From Centroberyx gerrardi (taxonomy: Eukaryota > Chordata > Actinopteri > Beryciformes > Berycidae), in contig NC_136016.1 in NCBI RefSeq assembly GCF_048128805.1, positions 13,012,676 to 13,076,675 of the forward strand: a stretch of DNA of 64,000 bases, written 5' to 3'. This document shows positions 26,051 to 35,660 of the stretch, piece after piece. How positions within the stretch are numbered: the stretch's first letter is position 1; each line of letters starts with the position of its first letter. A model generated the notes under the pieces. The model was not told the DNA's origin, searched no databases, and was given only the letters and a program-made list of their open reading frames with translations. Both the position numbers and the translations under genes were made by a program.

Positions 26051-29000
26051 GCTTCAGCCAGGCAAATGCATACACTCAGTATCTCTTTTGACTCTATCTG
26101 TCGCTCTCTATCTTTCTCTCTTTGATGTTACCCATCCACTCCCCCACATACACTCATAAATTAATATTCAAAGAATTCTCCACTGTGCTCGAGCTCATTC
26201 AACAAAAAGATGCATTGCATTCCCTATGAGTGAGCAAAAGGATGAGCAGGGGCTGGGATTTTGCCACCCCACTGACCGCGAGCACTTCTCTAAATAAAAC
26301 ACCCCCCCCCGCCATCCGCTTTGACTGGCGCAAGACCCGACAACTCACAGCAAGTCAGTGAAATGGGCACTCACATAAACAAACATGAGCGCATTCATAC
26401 ACACAAATGCATTCATGCTTCCGCACATATAGTACACAGACACACACACACACACACACACATATACAAATGCACTCTGGTCTCCCTCCGGGGACCATTA
26501 AGGGAAAGTCAAGCTTGGCAAAAAATGGTGAAGGGGTTCGGGGGTGGGGCGAGACATGCAACAACAAAGATAGTTATGCCAGGCTGAGTCACGAACCAAG
26601 AGGAGGGCGTGCAGCGCCATGGGCACCTGTCACGAATCAGTGGCTGAACGGTCTGGACAACGCCCCCTGGATGTCTGTCATTCCCCCCATGCATATGTTT
26701 GACAACACGGTGTAATAGTCCGAGAGAGCATCAAAGATATCCAGTAGTTTGCAATGATTAGATATTTAGCATATTTAGCATGTGTTGATAGCTCCAATTA
26801 GGCTTAGTTCCGGGCCGGTAATCATCAAGAGTCTCAGCAGGACGTCTGTTCCAAGCACGTTCGCCTTTGTAGCTCTTAATGCGTTGGCCGGCGATTCAGT
26901 CAGCTCTCTTAATTTGACCAGTTTGATAAATGTGGACCGCGTACTCGTTCTGATTAAAAGATGCACTCAATGGAAACATGAAAACAAGCTCCTATGGCTC
27001 AGCAACTTAAGTCCAGGATTTGTCACAATCTAATTTTGGAAATCCAGCCCAGTACCTCTATCCTGATTCATGGAACTGCTATTTCATATTATTGCTATTC
27101 AGGGCAGGAAGCGAACATGTTCAAGCACCAGACACAGTGGCTGTTGGATTAAAAAAAATCCAATTCGATTTTGCATTTTTCACCGGCCAAATGTATTTTT
27201 AGGAAATAGCAGAATGTCCACATGTGAGTTGTTTACTTGTCACAGTGACTGTTGGCAATGCAGACAACCTTACCAGCCACAATAGCAACAACAACATTTG
27301 CCAGCATTTGGCTTGTGGCTAATACTATTCCCCCTACTGTACCAGCTGTGGGTAATCTACTGTGAATTATATGCAGTCTTCTTACTTTTGGTGTCTTATG
27401 CAAGTAGGTCAAGATGGGGGCATGCCAGTGGCTGAATAGATTTAATATTGTGGGTTTAAGTCCGGTTCATGACCTCTGTCATGTCATCCTGCCTCTCCCA
27501 TCTTTCATCTCATCTTGTCTCTTTGCACCGTGCTGTCTAGTAAAGCAGGAACTGCTTAAAAATAAGCTTTAACAAATAGGCAAAGATGGTAGATTAACTC
27601 CTGATGCCACGTTGTAGCATAGAAACACTGAAATTGATAGCAACTGTCTCTTGGTGGCAATAAATCAGTTACCAATGAAAGGGAGTTGAAACTAATATTG
27701 CTGGTGGTTACAGTCTGCTCAACCTGAATCCCAACAATCCTTGGAGAGTGTTTTAGCTGAGACAGGATACTGGTGCGTGGGGAGACACACAATTAAATCT
27801 TTCGACAATCTGTGTTGTTTTGGCACATCAAGATGTCAAGCACTTTCAAATTAAAAGGCAAAGCTTTTACACATCTTTTAAAAAGCCAGACCTCTTAACT
27901 GTAAAAGTTGAGACAGTCCTCCCTCTGAAATCATCTACTTCAAATCCCACTGATACCATCTGAAACCTGCTTGTAGCACACTCAATTAAAACAATGCACT
28001 AAAGCTCACATGAAAACAACAATGCTGCCGTCTTCATTTTGTCATTTAAATATATGGAAATTAGCTGCGGAGACAGACATCAGATTATAAAAAAAGAAAA
28101 AAAGGCTTCTGCCTGTAATACCCTGAGAATCATATTATAGAGTGCAGTTATCTGAGGGAGCTCTGCGCTCCAACTCTCTCATCTGTTCACCTAGTCTGTA
28201 GAGAATTAGACCCTTTCTGACATTTTCTGCTGCTCAGTGTGTGTGTGTGTTTAAGATGAATAGCGTGATGGTAAAAGAAAAATCTAAACATACTTTCAGA
28301 GTTCTGTGTCCTCGTTATGATGAAGAGACTGCGTTGATGCAATGTTACAGCAGAAAGGAACTGGTAGCTTCAGCGCAAATTGCTTGATATATAAGACCTT
28401 GAATAAAAACTGAGAATTAGTTGATTCTAAACTGGTGCATTACAACAGTCTACAAAGATAAAGGAAATTTTTCTACCTTTGAAACAGATGTACTTTCTGC
28501 AGAAAAATGCATTTTGTGGACCATTTTGTCTATTAAACTGCAGCAATTAACAGGTCAGGTGCTGGTGATTACTTGCATGAGCTTTCTTAGCCTCCTCTGA
28601 CCGCCTCTATGAAAAATATCAAATATTTAATGATGATTCATAATACATTAATACTAAAAATACACCTTAAGAACACAGTAGTGCTGTTACAAGCCCATGG
28701 TGTCCAATGCAGTGCTAATATCACGGAGGAAAGTGAAATTCAATAAGTCTAAATCCTGCATGAATTTATTTATTTGGTAGAATTCCCATAAAGCAGCATA
28801 AATAGGCTGCCATCCTGTAACCTGAATCCCTTCGAATATGCATACTTTTTGACCTTTTGTGGTCTTTTGGAGCCCTTGAATGGTAATGTCAGATGATGAG
28901 CAGGCTTTTTTCTAGGCTGTTAGGCTATGCTTGAACAGAGAAGATTATGTTAATCCCCAAGGTGAAATGAACCTCTGGATGTCAAATTATTGGCGAGCTC

Positions 29001-32000
29001 AGGCTGAATCATGGAGCCGTTCCCTCTCTCTTACAAGTACTGTAGTCCTTAATTCCGCAGTGGCTCCTAAGGGTCCTATGGGGGTTTAAGGCCTTAAATT
29101 ACCGTGAAACACATTTTTAGAAATTTGCTTTTATATCATACTTTTATTGAATTGAATTTATGCCAAAAGCTATATCTGCAGGGCCTGCAAAGTGCTCTAG
29201 AGCCAGGGTTATTTTACATCTTTTCTTACTGTGGACCCGCAAATAGACATACATTAGGCTACAAACCCCCATTTCATACGATTTTGTCCCAGGGACCCCC
29301 TAATGGGAAGATATGTGTTGGTGATTTTGTATTGAATTTTATAACTGCCTACACTTTATCTGGGGAGATAATAGCGGTGAGAGTGAATTAAATTATTATA
29401 ATAGCCCTTCTCATACATTGTCCAATTGGGATAAGTTCCAGTGAACTATGGTGAAATCAAACTATTCCTCATTTTGTCGGGGGACCCCCTGGAACCACCT
29501 CAAGGACCCCTTTGGGTTCCCCCAGACCCCAATTTGAGTTCAAGAATAGTCAGCTACCAAAACCTCTGCACCACTTTCTTACTTTCACAAAATCCCAACC
29601 TAAAAATCATATTTCTAACACACCTACAAGGAAAATTACACGTAGGTCAGATTATTTCATTCCATGTTCCAGATCATGCTTCAAGCAGTAATTTTGACTT
29701 TGATTATTGATATTAAGAGCTGGGTAAAAAGGCCACTAGTGCATCTCCAGGACAGCTAATGTCAGAGGTTGACTGCTCCTGAATGTCTGTCGATGTGTGG
29801 AAGCTGAAAAGTTAAAGTGCTCTACTAAAGGTGAAATAAGGCTTTAACCGGCTCAAGCGTTTCAGAGATCAGTAAAGGTGTTTTGAAGCGCATTTAGTGT
29901 ATCGTCCCACTTTACTTTTACCTTTAGTCCGCCTGCAAACACCAGTCCTCACAGCGGGTGCACTACTTTTCTCGCTTCCAAAACGCATCACGCTTTTGAG
30001 CTCCTTTCTTCTAGCAGTCCATGAAGAATTATCTGCCGCAGTCCTACTTTGTGTATGCATGTTGTTTTTTTTACACTCTTGTGTGTCTTGCTAATTTGTA
30101 TGCTCATGCTAATTTGTACGTAAACAAGATTTGCCCGAGGGGAAGACGAGTGGAAAAGAAAAAAATCATCTTTGGAATCTATTGTCGCTGCAGCTACAGT
30201 ATTGCTGCACTGCCGCACTCTGGTTTGGTGGGTGGGGGGCTGACTTTGTGGACTTACTGGTGGTGTTGTATCTGACACCATAGAACATCTCTGGACAGGG
30301 TCGCGACACCATCTGCCCCGCGCTGCTCTTGGGCCAGCAGGTGCCAATGCCATCGATGGAGGTGTCACAGTAGAGTCCCGGGACTGCAGAGTGGGGACAT
30401 AAATGTCAGACGCAGACATGCATACTCGGCATAGCTCATGACTACATATAGCCTTGGTGAAATTCTGACAATGCTTCAATGATCTTGGCAATAAATGGCG
30501 GAGCTGAATAAGCCGTTTGTGTTCGCAGGCTTTAATGATTACTCCTGCGCTGCGCTGAGCGTTGTCTCCTGCGGCACGACGCCAAGTCTATTTCCAGCAT
30601 TGCACTTATCTTTGATGTTACTCCCTATAATCGGAGATGAGATCAAACTTGCTCCCCATGTGGACTATTCCACAACAACGTTTACTTCGTAGTAAACGGG
30701 CAGGAATCAGTTTCACACATCTGAGAACCCGCTGCTCCACTGACCTGTGACATTGCTGGAGGTTTGGTTCCAGGATGCCAATGAATGCACTGCAATCCAG
30801 AGAGAGAATTTCATCAATAACCTGGATCCTTGTTTGAAGAGTTTAGAAGAGGAGGCTACGGAAAATCTCATTAGATCCAAGTTAACATCTACAAAGGGTG
30901 AACATTAAAGGGCAACGGTAAACACTGGTGACAGACCTTTCCCCAAGCAATAACAGGACCATAGCAGAGAATATGAATCTAGACGTGCCCCGAGGTCCAT
31001 GCTATTATTGCTGTAATGACTCAAGAAGATTTAGATAAAAAGGATCTGGAAAGGAGGAGGGGCTTGAGGGCAAACTTGATGCTGAATTCTTGTGCTTTGA
31101 GATTTTTTCTTTTACCAATACGTTTTCACCCCTTTGCTTTGTATATTAACACTGAAATGAGTTAATCAAGCTATACACAAGTAAAATGGGAACGCAGCAT
31201 TTTTACAAAACTTTTTAATTGCCCTCATAATATACAGCTACTACTGAGCTGTGTGACAGCATGCTCATATAATGCAGATAGTATTATTACTGCAGTGTTG
31301 CTGCTTTAAGAGTGGCTTGGGATGCCTTAAAGTTATTGCCAAGGGGGAAATAACAAAATGATCATTCCTGTGCATTTGTGCATTTCTGTGTGTTGGGGTG
31401 TGTGTGTGTGTGCTGTAGGCTACTGTGGTGTGTGTGTATAGGTCTATTACTGTACTTGTGAGGTCTACACAAACATTGAGCAAAAATATCTACTTTTGCC
31501 AATATCCACAAGGGTCTTGATTTAGGATGAGGGTTAGGCATTTCGTGGTTAGGTTTATGGGTTGGGGATGAATGCAGATCAGTGCAATATTCTCACAAGT
31601 GTAGCAATACTAGTGTATTTGTGCATAAGTGTGTGTGTGCGTACACATGTGCAATACATTTGTTTCTGTGAGCGAATACGTGAACATTCAAGATGGATTG
31701 TATTGCACCATACTTCCTTTTTAAACCTTGTTACAGCTAGTTGTGCTGTGGTAAGAAACAGCCGGTTATGGTACTGGCACAAAGGAAATGTCCATGTGTT
31801 CCTGATGTTAGGCTTCGACTTACATGACATATTCCCTGACAGCATGAGCAGAGCTTCACAGGTCAAATCTGCCAAAGACCCTGGTGGGAGAAGGCTTATG
31901 ATGGCAGACACCTGCAAACAGAGAAAAGTCCCAATGGTAATGCATCAATTCAATTCAATTCAATTCAAGGTGCTTTATTGGCATGACAGTTCACAAACAA

Positions 32001-32447
32001 ACAATATTGCCAAAGCATGTAACAAGCATCATTAACAAATCTAATTCTCATATAATTGACAGGTGATACTCATTGATTCAGTGGAAAACATAAATACGTC
32101 TTGGTGCTTTCCTGGTGTTTTTAATCTTTCTCGCTGTGCCCATTTGATTCCCCCATGTGGAATAAATGAAGTTGTAGTGAATTGAATGGAAAGACTGTTG
32201 TTGCCCTTGGGCAGATGGTGCATGTATTAACAACTCCTCTTGCCTAATGCAATGCTCCTAATTTGAAGCACTTTGTTGTCTGTAATCATTTTCTCTGTCA
32301 ACACTCTTTCATGTTTATGAATTCAAGGTTCAATAAAAAAATGAGGAGTGACCTTGTTGCCTTATCTGCCTCAGAGTGATGTCATGTTACATTTGAATTA
32401 TTTCAGTTAGCACATCGGGATATAAATCTTTACTTGCTGCCAAAACA

Positions 32448-32479
<32 letters not shown>

Positions 32480-35400
32480 ACTGTAAGAGGAACATACCTC
32501 AAGTGTGGTGAAACGTACAGAAAATGGCATAAGCTACTGAAGTCATGCTATGATGAAGCACATGGTTGGTTGCAGTACTGTAGCCTACTTAGTGTCTGTG
32601 AGGAGAGAAAGCACTTGGGATATGCAACCAGGCATTCAAATAATGCTTGCATGTTCTTGTTCTAGGCGGCTCATACTATAACTAAGGTTGTCAACCCAAA
32701 ATGGGTCATGAGCCTGTTTCTGCTGGGTCTTAATGTGGCAAAAGTGCTAGTGTGTTTTCACTAGACTGGTTCCCAACCACGGTTAAGGCTATATTGACCC
32801 CATTTACATCCCAGGCCAAAATAGGCAAGAACCGATATTCAAGTTTTTTTAAATGAGAACATCTGCTTAACACTGAAATGGAACGCTCCAAATTAATATT
32901 TCATCTGCTCACTTTTTGAATTTGGTGTCAAAATTCGCCTGAATATGGATTTCTTACAGCCTGGGGGACTGAGACTGATTGTGGGGAAATTCCTGTCCAA
33001 TCCAGGGAGGTTGGCGACCCGACTGCCAATCAGAGAGTAAAATGTATTGCACTACATGTTGCATGGTGTCGCTCCTGCTGCCATAACACTAGAAACCACT
33101 GATCCATACTGGCAGACAGTAAGTATCTGTCACTGCCACTTTATGAGAGAGAGAAAAAGAAAAGACCGGAAACCGTTTAATGCCATCAGTTTCTTCTTTT
33201 AGTTTAACAAATCTGGCTACTCTAAGTGACTTTAAACTAGGTTAACGCTTAATGCAGTGGATCATTATGAAGCACAACTGTCTGCAGTAGACTTGTAATC
33301 CAGATGCACAGGAGACAGCTTGTATTACCTATAAACCCAATGTTTCCTCTTTAAATAAAACACACCTATGAATAATGCAACATCTAAAACAGTAACCATA
33401 TGGCATTTTACTTGGCTGTAATCATTAGAAAATAATGGTCCTTAAAGCAATATTCCACTTATTTTTAACATGGGGGTTATTCGGCACTTGACCGCCTTGA
33501 AAACCAGAATATAAACGAATCACCAAGATTGGATGCAGCTGGACGAGTTTGTAGCATTCAGACTTTACTTCCCATTCATTTGAATGAGGCCACGAAAATA
33601 GCCTGAAAACTGACATTTAACACGTTTGTGAACAGATTCAACAACAGATCCTGCTACTGTGATTTTCAATTGACTGTTGGTCCAATGTTTTAAAAGATGA
33701 TTTCGCCAGATAGCATTTTTATTGATAGGAGAGCTAGTTCCTGTTTGGGAGTCCGGATCTACTTCTTGTAAACCAAGAATAGAAATGCAAAATGAGGACG
33801 GACCCAGGACTGCTTTGTCATCTTAAAAGCGGGATCTGTTGTTGAAACTGTTCACAAACGTGTTAAATGTCAGTTTTCAGGCTATTTTCATGACCTCATT
33901 CGAATGAATGGGAAGTAAAAATCTGAACGCTACAAACTCGTCCAGCTGCATCCGATCTTGGTGAGCAGTTTATATTCTGGTTTTCATGGCGGTAAGCGGA
34001 ATATTGCTTTAATATTAATGAAGATTCACTAGCTTTGAAAAATATGTTACTCTTGTGTAAATGCACATTCATACCTGATGATTACAGCACAGTGAAATAC
34101 CTGTAGTGTATCTAATCACATCACATAAGATGCTACAGTGCCCCAGATTTCAAAGACAGGTTCCCGATCCCCGGCTGCTTCTTTTTCACGCTCAGTGAGT
34201 CTGGCCAGGTATCAGGGTACAGTAGCCTACTGCTGCTTAGCCGCCCACATCCTTCCAAGTAATTACAGCTCAACCAGCAGCTGTGATGTAAATTGATAGG
34301 CTAAAACAAGCCTGCAATTCTGTTAATGTGATTTGAGACTGCAACACTTTGATAAGATTAGGTCTAAGTATTTCCAGCGAGCCTCACCTTTGACCTTAGC
34401 AGGCATGCGGTGTGTGTGCTGCTGCCTACGGGAGTGAAGTTGGGGCCCATGGTCTTAAATCACAACAATGGGAACACGCCGTGAATAGAAAGCAGGGGGA
34501 TTTCAAAAAGGTTCAGAGGATTCTTGACTATTCTTAGTGCTGCAGCTTTCTCACACAATGGGTAGGAGGTAGATGAAGTAATTCACCTCAGGCATCTGTA
34601 ATAACATCAGTAAGCAGAGATGTCTCTTTTGAGTGCACCACACCACATGTCTTTATTGTTGCTTGTGTTGGCTCTCCATTTTGTTTGTCATAAAACAAAG
34701 AGGATTTAATTACTGATTGAAGTGTAATTGATCTTGGAAAAGCTTTTTTTCTGAGATAATTTGACTGATAAGTTAAAAATACATTTAAATACGTAAAATC
34801 AATAAGTTTCCTTTTATTTATGTGTTGGAAGTAAAATATTAGTTTTACACTGACTGCTCTTGCTGCATTAACGAACTGTTTTTAATCTTCAGTGTCCCAA
34901 ATCCAGGTTTTTCAGCATCAGCATTAAAGGAAGGATGTGTGCCTTTAGTCCCAGATAGTGAAGAATCATGTCACTTGGGATGGGAAATAAGCTACTTGCG
35001 TTCTCATGCCATCTTAACCTTAAGTACTGGACCATGGTTCAGTGTTTACTAGCAACCCAACTTCTGCCTGTATTTAAAAGTAATATGATATTAATATGAT
35101 GCAGATTGTCCATAATATTAAGAGCTCTGTCGAGCAACGTGGGGATGAAAAAAACATCCAAAAAGCTCAAGGCTTGGATTTCTGTGGTTCAACCCTTTTA
35201 GCTGAGGGAAAGGCTTTTTGCTTTTAATGGAACATTTTTAAATAGTGGTAAGATGGGGGCAAATATCCAAAACAACATCTGGATGGGATGATATCTGTTA
35301 AATAGGCTGCCCCCAGGTTACACTTAGCTGAAGTCCGTGGAAATAAGTCTGCCCATCATAACCAAACGATTGCTTATATTTCCTTGATTACATTTGTAAA

Positions 35401-35509
35401 AGCCGTGGAAGGGAAGATGGGCTGAAGTCTGGTAGGAGCCAGTGGTCAGCAGCCTATGCGCAAAACGCACAGAACTTACCTCCACCAGAAAGATGCATAT
35501 GCGACGCAT
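8822..35509 (-). CDS. crhr1: corticotropin-releasing hormone receptor 1 (class B GPCR), 14 coding exons
   Basis: Plasma-membrane Gs-coupled receptor for CRH/urocortin (family knowledge). Coding exons in transcript order: 35480-35509, 31824-31911, 30745-30789, 30258-30383, 20952-21037, 17189-17295, 15092-15212, 14364-14517, 13243-13303, 12550-12622, 10607-10692, 10169-10304, 9801-9842, 8822-8962. All introns are GT-AG, phases agree, and the sum is 1296 nt (431 residues plus stop; human CRHR1 has 415). Residues 1-24 form a signal peptide ending SLA. The hormone-binding domain has the six family cysteines (C28, C60, C70, C84, C103, C118) and several N-glycosylation sites. Seven membrane segments follow from about residue 130 to 382, including [17 protein letters not shown] (TM3), [17 protein letters not shown] (loop 2) and [17 protein letters not shown] (TM6-TM7). 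The tail ends in STSL, a class I PDZ-ligand pattern like the human STAV. The [19 protein letters not shown] stretch resembles CRHR1 rather than CRHR2. The 42-nt exon 13 matches in size the human exon skipped in the CRHR1d isoform. Start codon: the 35509 ATG gives the signal peptide. Confidence 0.95.
11295..12290 (-). mobile_element. degenerate non-LTR retrotransposon (L2/CR1/Rex-like) fragments in a crhr1 intron
   Basis: Two LINE 3'-end fragments follow each other on the minus strand between crhr1 exons 11 and 10. The first (about 12273-12030) translates to [34 protein letters not shown] and [16 protein letters not shown]. These correspond to the family's FHLRNIAKIR, IHAFVSSRLDYCNSL and NAAARVLT motifs. 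The second (about 11890-11330, frameshifted) contains [20 protein letters not shown] and [18 protein letters not shown], typical of the same region of another copy. There are stops and frame changes throughout, with no intact polymerase or endonuclease. Confidence 0.75.
14640..14950. repeat. teleost dispersed repeat in a crhr1 intron
   Basis: The stretch contains CCGCCAAAGAGGTTATG, GTTTGTTTGGTTGTCTGCAG, GGGCCAAGGAACAATTGATT and GGTGGTGATCCGGATCTGGG. These are landmarks of a repeat often seen in fish genomes. No coding capacity was seen. Family assignment is from memory and the borders are approximate. Confidence 0.5.
17522..17544. repeat. CA microsatellite
   Basis: About 11 CA units followed by imperfect CA/TA repeats to about 17568. 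It lies in crhr1 intron 5, some 230 bases upstream of exon 6 in the transcript. Confidence 0.9.
17905..18537. repeat. foldback (inverted-repeat) element in crhr1 intron 5
   Basis: The arm 17905-18045 and its inverted copy 18407-18537 share AAAGGACTACAC, TTGGTCACCTTA, AGGATTGGCACCAAAATCA and GCTTTAGC at roughly 80 percent identity by eye. The spacer is about 360 bases. Non-autonomous; no ORF. Confidence 0.7.
18895..19035. repeat. CT microsatellite followed by a 33-base poly-T tract
   Basis: (TC)n runs from 18895 to 18931 and an uninterrupted run of 33 T lies at 19003-19035. On the crhr1 sense strand these are GA and A tracts within the intron between exons 5 and 6. Confidence 0.9.
20258..20350. 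repeat. compound CT/CA microsatellite
   Basis: A CT run followed by several CA blocks interrupted by CT and TT, in crhr1 intron 5. Confidence 0.9.
20894..20934. repeat. CA microsatellite (GT on the crhr1 sense strand) just inside an exon 5 donor
   Basis: About 20 CA units. On the minus strand the GT run starts only 17 bases after the crhr1 exon 5 splice donor (exon end 20952). Confidence 0.95.
21981..22038. repeat. CA microsatellite
   Basis: About 29 uninterrupted CA units in crhr1 intron 4, the long intron between exons 4 and 5. Confidence 0.95.
26012..26049. repeat. CA microsatellite
   Basis: About 19 CA units in crhr1 intron 4. A shorter CA run lies at 26437-26462. Confidence 0.9.
30745..30789 (-). 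CDS. crhr1: crhr1 coding exon 3, a 45-nt microexon in the ligand-binding ectodomain
   Basis: This short exon adds residues 41-54 ([14 protein letters not shown]) and parts of the split codons on either side. It is bounded by a TTGCAG acceptor and a GTCAGT donor, with phase 1 at both ends, so it can be skipped without a frameshift. It carries two N-glycosylation sequons (NQT, NVT) and lies between the first and second ectodomain cysteines. As I recall the human gene, the 88-nt exon 2 joins straight to the exon encoding the second cysteine, so this exon appears to be extra. The flanking exons (88 and 126 nt) match human counterparts of about 88 and 120 nt. Its phase compatibility on both sides makes it well supported, although it is small. 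Confidence 0.8.
31824..31911 (-). CDS. crhr1: crhr1 coding exon 2: end of signal peptide and first ectodomain cysteine
   Basis: This 88-nt exon has a pyrimidine-rich acceptor (TCTCTGTTTGCAG) and a consensus donor (GTAAGT). It encodes residues 11-39, reading [20 protein letters not shown] and then LMLSGNMS. The segment completes the hydrophobic signal peptide begun in exon 1 and supplies C28 of the hormone-binding fold. The [12 protein letters not shown] stretch aligns with CESLSLASNIS of human CRHR1. It starts in phase 0 and ends in phase 1, exactly as exon 1 and exon 3 require. It sits 3.6 kb from exon 1. Confidence 0.88.
31945..32030. repeat. teleost dispersed repeat with CAATT pentamer array
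   Basis: An array of CAATT units leads into AAGGTGCTTTATTGGCATGA and further sequence ending near CAATATTGCCAAAGCATG. This is a recurrent repeat tail in fish genomes. It sits about 35 bases upstream of the crhr1 exon 2 acceptor in the transcript. Confidence 0.6.
32448..32475. repeat. GT microsatellite
   Basis: 14 GT units in crhr1 intron 1. Confidence 0.9.
33442..34012. repeat. foldback MITE with TTAA-type ends (piggyBac-like) in crhr1 intron 1
   Basis: The ends are TTAAAGCAATATTCC and, inverted, GGAATATTGCTTTAA. The arms (33442-33652 and about 33828-34012) share TTCACAAACGTGTTAAATG/CATTTAACACGTTTGTGAA and CCAGCTGCATCCGATCTTGG-type sequence. TTAA at both edges is compatible with piggyBac-style target duplication. 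No transposase. Confidence 0.65.
35480..35509 (-). CDS. crhr1: crhr1 coding exon 1 (start codon exon)
   Basis: ATG followed by nine codons ([10 protein letters not shown]) and then a GTAAGT donor. It ends in phase 0. The human gene also has a very short first coding segment (11 residues) ending in phase 0, and exon 2 here begins in phase 0. The basic residues at 2-3 followed by hydrophobic residues form the n- and early h-region of the signal peptide. An alternative ATG at 30822, just upstream of exon 3 in the same frame, would give a protein lacking the first conserved cysteine and was not chosen. Confidence 0.8.
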
Positions 35510-35660
35510 TTTCCAGACCCTTTTTCACATAATTCTCAGGAGTGTCACAAAAAACGTCTTCTTATTCAAACCCGGTCCATCATTATGACTTGATCATATC
35601 TTTCACTAATATCTTTTCATCCGCGTCGCTGCGATTCAGCAGACTCCAGTGAAGCCATCC
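35510..35660 (-). promoter_or_regulatory. crhr1: crhr1 5' leader with a cluster of short upstream ORFs
   Basis: Reading the minus strand towards the start codon there are four tiny ORFs. One of 13 codons begins at 35658 and stops at 35617. A four-residue ORF (MIKS) spans 35597-35583, a five-residue ORF (MMDRV) spans 35583-35566, and an ATG-TGA minimal ORF spans 35530-35525. All terminate before the main ATG at 35509. The transcription start is not determined, so how many of these are in the mRNA is inferred. Upstream AUG repression has been reported for mammalian CRHR1 (general knowledge). Confidence 0.5.

Larger units (their letters stand above)
21038..30257 (-). other. crhr1: crhr1 intron 4 (9.2 kb)
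   Basis: This is the largest crhr1 intron. It contains microsatellites and anonymous DNA, and no additional exon with a matching phase and conserved receptor sequence was found. A poly-C tract lies at about 26302-26310. At 29150-29540 a stretch with repeated GGGACCCCCT-type motifs looks like a dispersed repeat. The block 26760-27030 is free of simple repeats and rich in TAAT-type motifs, and could be a conserved non-coding element. Confidence 0.6.

Noticed and set aside
29988..30491. 167-codon minus-strand ORF
   Set aside because: It runs through crhr1 exon 4 (30258-30383) in the wrong frame and through intron on both sides; the real product there is the CRHR1 ectodomain.
30745..30876. Alternative crhr1 start: in-frame ATG at 30822 (or 30876) reading through the exon 3 acceptor
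   Set aside because: It would give a protein lacking the conserved first ectodomain cysteine. The exon 1 plus exon 2 solution fits phase, cysteine and signal peptide together.
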